Positions 41,466 to 44,032 of a DNA stretch of 44,032 bases are shown piece by piece. Each line of letters starts with the position of its first letter. Within the stretch, counting starts at the first letter, position 1. This DNA is from Nostoc sp. UCD121 (GTDB lineage Bacteria; Cyanobacteriota; Cyanobacteriia; Cyanobacteriales; Nostocaceae): the NCBI RefSeq assembly GCF_014222285.1, contig NZ_JACKZS010000041.1, positions 1-44,032 of the forward strand, given 5' to 3'. Made by a program: the position numbers and the translations under genes. The notes under the pieces were generated by a model. That model was not told the origin of the DNA. It searched no databases and was given only the letters and a program-made list of their open reading frames with translations.

Positions 41466-43928
41466 ATGACTAATAGAATTGATTTAACAGAAATTAATTT
41501 ACCTAATGCTATCAAATTAAAACTTGGATTTTCTGATGATGTAAATTTATTCTCCTCAAGTTCAGGAATTTATTTAGATTTCGACCATGATTTGCAGTTA
41601 AATTTAGACAAAATTTTTAGCATTCATAGTGCAGTTACATACATAAATGTGGCGATTGATAGAATCATTATTGAAGTATTTGGCAAACATGAAATTAGAA
41701 TATCTGCACCAAAATATAAAATTAATAAAACTTCTCGAAAATTTGAACTCGGCTTTAAAGGATTACTAAATAACCAAGATATTGAATTATTTTTTGGCAA
41801 GCAAACCACATTAAAATTTAAATTGAATGAATATTTTATTTTTAGCAATATAACTAGTAAACTTCCTATTGTCAACGATTTAAAATTAAGCAACCCAGAG
41901 CTAATTATCACTGATGCTGAACATTCTTTTATACATTCAAAATTAGGTTGCATTAACTTAAACAGAGGATTCAACTTTATTGGAAACATTGATTTAAATA
42001 ATCTCCAGACAAATTTCAGCAGTTTTATTCATCGAAGCTTAGGAATTGGGTGCTTAGGAGCGATAATTAATTTTAATCCGGCAGGACAGGTTAGCTTAAC
42101 AGGTAATATTGCAGGCGATATTCAGCTATTTTCCCAGCAACAATTTAAGGCTATTTTTAATAACTTGCTCATAGGGTTAAATATTGGGGCTGATTTAGAG
42201 CCAAACTTTGGATTAACTGGAAATTTGATTTTGCAAGGCTACGATCCCACCCAAGAAAAAGAACCTAAGTTATTTCTCTCTGGTAGTCTCTCTCTCGAAC
42301 CCGAATCTTTAACAGCATACTTTTGTCAACAAGGTGAAAAATCTTGGTGTAATCCCTATGGATTGGTAGGAACTGAACTTCGCAATATCAGGTTTCAAGG
42401 AGGCGGAACATATTTACCTCCTTACTTTGATAACTTCGGCTTCATTGGTGATTTGAAATGGGAAAAAACAGACCTTGAGGTAGCTTTTCTAATCGACACT
42501 AATGATCCTGAAAGATTAGCTTTAATTTTAAATCCCAAGCAAGCAGTTAGCTTAATAGATTTGTGGAGGGGGCCAGTCGCTTCCTTTCTTAGGAAACAAG
42601 TAGGTTATTCAACGGATTTAGTTAAGAAAGCACTAGGGCTTTTAGAAGGCTTAGTCAACTTAAACATCGATGGGGATGGAGACGGAAAAATTAATGCTTT
42701 AATTAAGTATGTTCCTTTTCCAACAATAATTGCGGCTCAAGCTATATTAGAAGGTTTAGAAATTAATGGCAAACTTAACGCTTGGGGGCATGAAGCAATA
42801 TTAATTATTCAAGGAGATAAAACTTTTAATAATATCTCTGGTTCATTAAAAGTTCTAGAAATTGATTTAGGATTTCTGAAAATTAAGGGAACAGATGACG
42901 ATAGTTTAGATTTATCTTTAAAGGTAACGCCTAGTGAGCAGTATCTTCAGGGAGATGGTTATCTAGAAATTTTTGACAACGAAATTGCAAATGTTGAATT
43001 TCAAATTAACCGTACCAATACTACTTTTAAAAACTTTGATCTAAGTTTAGGCAATCTGTTGAATATTGATGTTGATGCTTTGAGTATCAATATAAAATCT
43101 GGTAACGGTAGTGGTTTAGGAACAATTTCAGTTTTTGGGAATACCTTAGCAGGCATTATGTTTGATGTTACTCAAAATAGTGTCAATCTTAGGGATATTC
43201 GGCTGAGTTTAGTAGGTTTCTTGATTTTGGCTATTCCGAACCTCACAGTTAATTTGAAGAATCAAAGCGCAACAGGAACAGCAAATATTATTGCTTTTAA
43301 TCAATCTTTGGGTAGCGGCACTTTATCATTTAACACTCAAAACGTTTCAATCAATAATGTAGCTCTTAATTTAGGCAATGTTATAAAGCTCAATGTTCCT
43401 ATTTTTAAACTTGATTTAACTAATAAAAAGGTTTTTGGTTTAGGCGATGTTACTCTCTTAGGCAAGCAATTCACCGCGTTAGGTATTAGCCTGAATGAGA
43501 GCGGATTTCAAGCCACAAGTAATTTCAATTTTGGCATTTTAGCTTTCAACGGCGCTACAGTAACTCTCAGCAAAGGAACTAATGGTAATATCAATAATTC
43601 TGCCAGTATTGCCGGAAGTCTCAAGTTTTTAGGCTACACCTTTGCCAATATCACGGCTAGCCTTAATAGCAGTAAATTAATTGCATCGGGTAGTTTTAAT
43701 TTTGGTGGTATTTTAATACTTAAAGGAGCAAATAATCGAAGGAATGCGACAATAACGCTTAACAGAGCAAAAAACGGACTGCACAATTGGGTTAGTATTA
43801 TGGGTAGCTTTTATCTGTTAGGTCAAGAATTAACATCACTCACTATCCGCCATAATAATAGTGCTTTAAAAATTTTAGGTATGCACATTATCAGAAAGCC
43901 CAACCATTCAAAAGGAATACATAAATAA
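41466..43928 (+). CDS. Large beta-rich protein of unknown family with C-terminal repeats
   Basis: The 820-residue protein has no signal peptide, no membrane helix and no family I recognise. It is rich in Asn, Leu, Ile and alternating hydrophobic/polar strands. Near residue 401 a DGDGDGKIN loop resembles an EF-hand-type calcium site. From about residue 522 to 809 there are five repeats of roughly 52-57 residues, each with a strand-rich segment, a G-x-x-x-(hydrophobic)-G turn and a following amphipathic strand, for example SVFGNTLAGIMFDVTQNSVN, TLLGKQFTALGISLNESGF and KFLGYTFANITASLNSSKL. The layout recalls long beta-groove or solenoid proteins, but this is only an analogy. Base use is markedly AT-rich against the neighbouring RND genes, suggesting different ancestry. 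Confidence 0.8.
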   Translation: MTNRIDLTEINLPNAIKLKLGFSDDVNLFSSSSGIYLDFDHDLQLNLDKIFSIHSAVTYINVAIDRIIIEVFGKHEIRISAPKYKINKTSRKFELGFKGLLNNQDIELFFGKQTTLKFKLNEYFIFSNITSKLPIVNDLKLSNPELIITDAEHSFIHSKLGCINLNRGFNFIGNIDLNNLQTNFSSFIHRSLGIGCLGAIINFNPAGQVSLTGNIAGDIQLFSQQQFKAIFNNLLIGLNIGADLEPNFGLTGNLILQGYDPTQEKEPKLFLSGSLSLEPESLTAYFCQQGEKSWCNPYGLVGTELRNIRFQGGGTYLPPYFDNFGFIGDLKWEKTDLEVAFLIDTNDPERLALILNPKQAVSLIDLWRGPVASFLRKQVGYSTDLVKKALGLLEGLVNLNIDGDGDGKINALIKYVPFPTIIAAQAILEGLEINGKLNAWGHEAILIIQGDKTFNNISGSLKVLEIDLGFLKIKGTDDDSLDLSLKVTPSEQYLQGDGYLEIFDNEIANVEFQINRTNTTFKNFDLSLGNLLNIDVDALSINIKSGNGSGLGTISVFGNTLAGIMFDVTQNSVNLRDIRLSLVGFLILAIPNLTVNLKNQSATGTANIIAFNQSLGSGTLSFNTQNVSINNVALNLGNVIKLNVPIFKLDLTNKKVFGLGDVTLLGKQFTALGISLNESGFQATSNFNFGILAFNGATVTLSKGTNGNINNSASIAGSLKFLGYTFANITASLNSSKLIASGSFNFGGILILKGANNRRNATITLNRAKNGLHNWVSIMGSFYLLGQELTSLTIRHNNSALKILGMHIIRKPNHSKGIHK

Positions 43929-44032
43929 GGTAAAAACAAGTTAAATTGAAGTTTTAGTTAGTCTTAGTGGCAATAAACTAGATGAGCAGAATAAATTTTG
44001 TAAGCTCTCTATACATAAGATTAATATTATTC

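Noticed and set aside
1..44032. tRNA, rRNA and CRISPR loci
   Set aside because: I scanned for characteristic T-loop sequences, rRNA segments and spaced direct repeats and recognised none; this was by eye and short RNA genes could be missed.

Overview
The window looks like chromosomal DNA of a filamentous, heterocyst-type cyanobacterium (Nostoc/Anabaena group). The evidence is the frequent HIP1 octamer GCGATCGC in genes and spacers, the intergenic heptamer tandem repeats of STRR type, a Psb32-like photosystem II protein, a phytochrome-type bilin GAF sensor kinase, a PEP-CTERM protein, and long RTX-type calcium-binding proteins. The genus is an inference from these traits; no rRNA or tRNA gene was recognised.

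Layout. 1-5.9 kb is housekeeping-like: a FemAB-like acyltransferase, a DUF4346 protein, psb32 (minus), surE, a GPH-type sugar symporter (minus) and a phosphoribosyltransferase. 5.9-6.5 kb is a repeat-rich spacer with strong hairpins and a possible IS200/IS605 end. 6.5-11.4 kb is a four-gene signalling operon: hybrid histidine kinase, bilin-GAF histidine kinase, and two single-domain response regulators. A 16-bp hairpin whose loop holds the second kinase's stop codon lies before the regulators. 11.5-15.3 kb on the minus strand is an accessory block: a divergent topoisomerase I, a small unknown protein and a higBA toxin-antitoxin pair. 15.3-16.85 kb is non-coding and contains a MITE-like foldback element.

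16.85-19 kb encodes an RTX protein with alternating fixed 20-residue and variable-length units. 19.1-25.1 kb holds a tRNA-dihydrouridine synthase, a ribbon-helix-helix/TOBE protein, a CBS plus HEPN-like protein, an Rpn-type nuclease that lacks its normal start codon, an acireductone dioxygenase and a DNA photolyase. 25.5-27.5 kb encodes the most unusual protein: twelve near-identical 27-residue units (81 bp in DNA) that combine a YD-type strand with a calcium-loop motif, followed by RTX repeats and a bluetail-like C-terminus. 27.8-31.9 kb has a membrane protein, an MFS exporter and a PEP-CTERM protein. 32.6-35.3 kb is a modular RTX protein with five large repeats. 35.9-40.5 kb is an RND efflux pair (adaptor and permease, no outer-membrane partner). 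41.5-43.9 kb is an AT-rich gene for an 820-residue beta-rich protein of unknown family with C-terminal repeats.

How the genes work together. Clear functional units are the 6.5-11.4 kb signalling operon, higBA and the RND pair. Three large calcium-binding, probably secreted proteins lie within 20 kb, but no type I secretion ATPase or membrane-fusion partner for them is present, so they would depend on an exporter elsewhere. Many spacers carry foldback or heptamer repeats, and in several places these distort open frames (false N-terminal extension at 28.8 kb, possible C-terminal tail of the RND permease).
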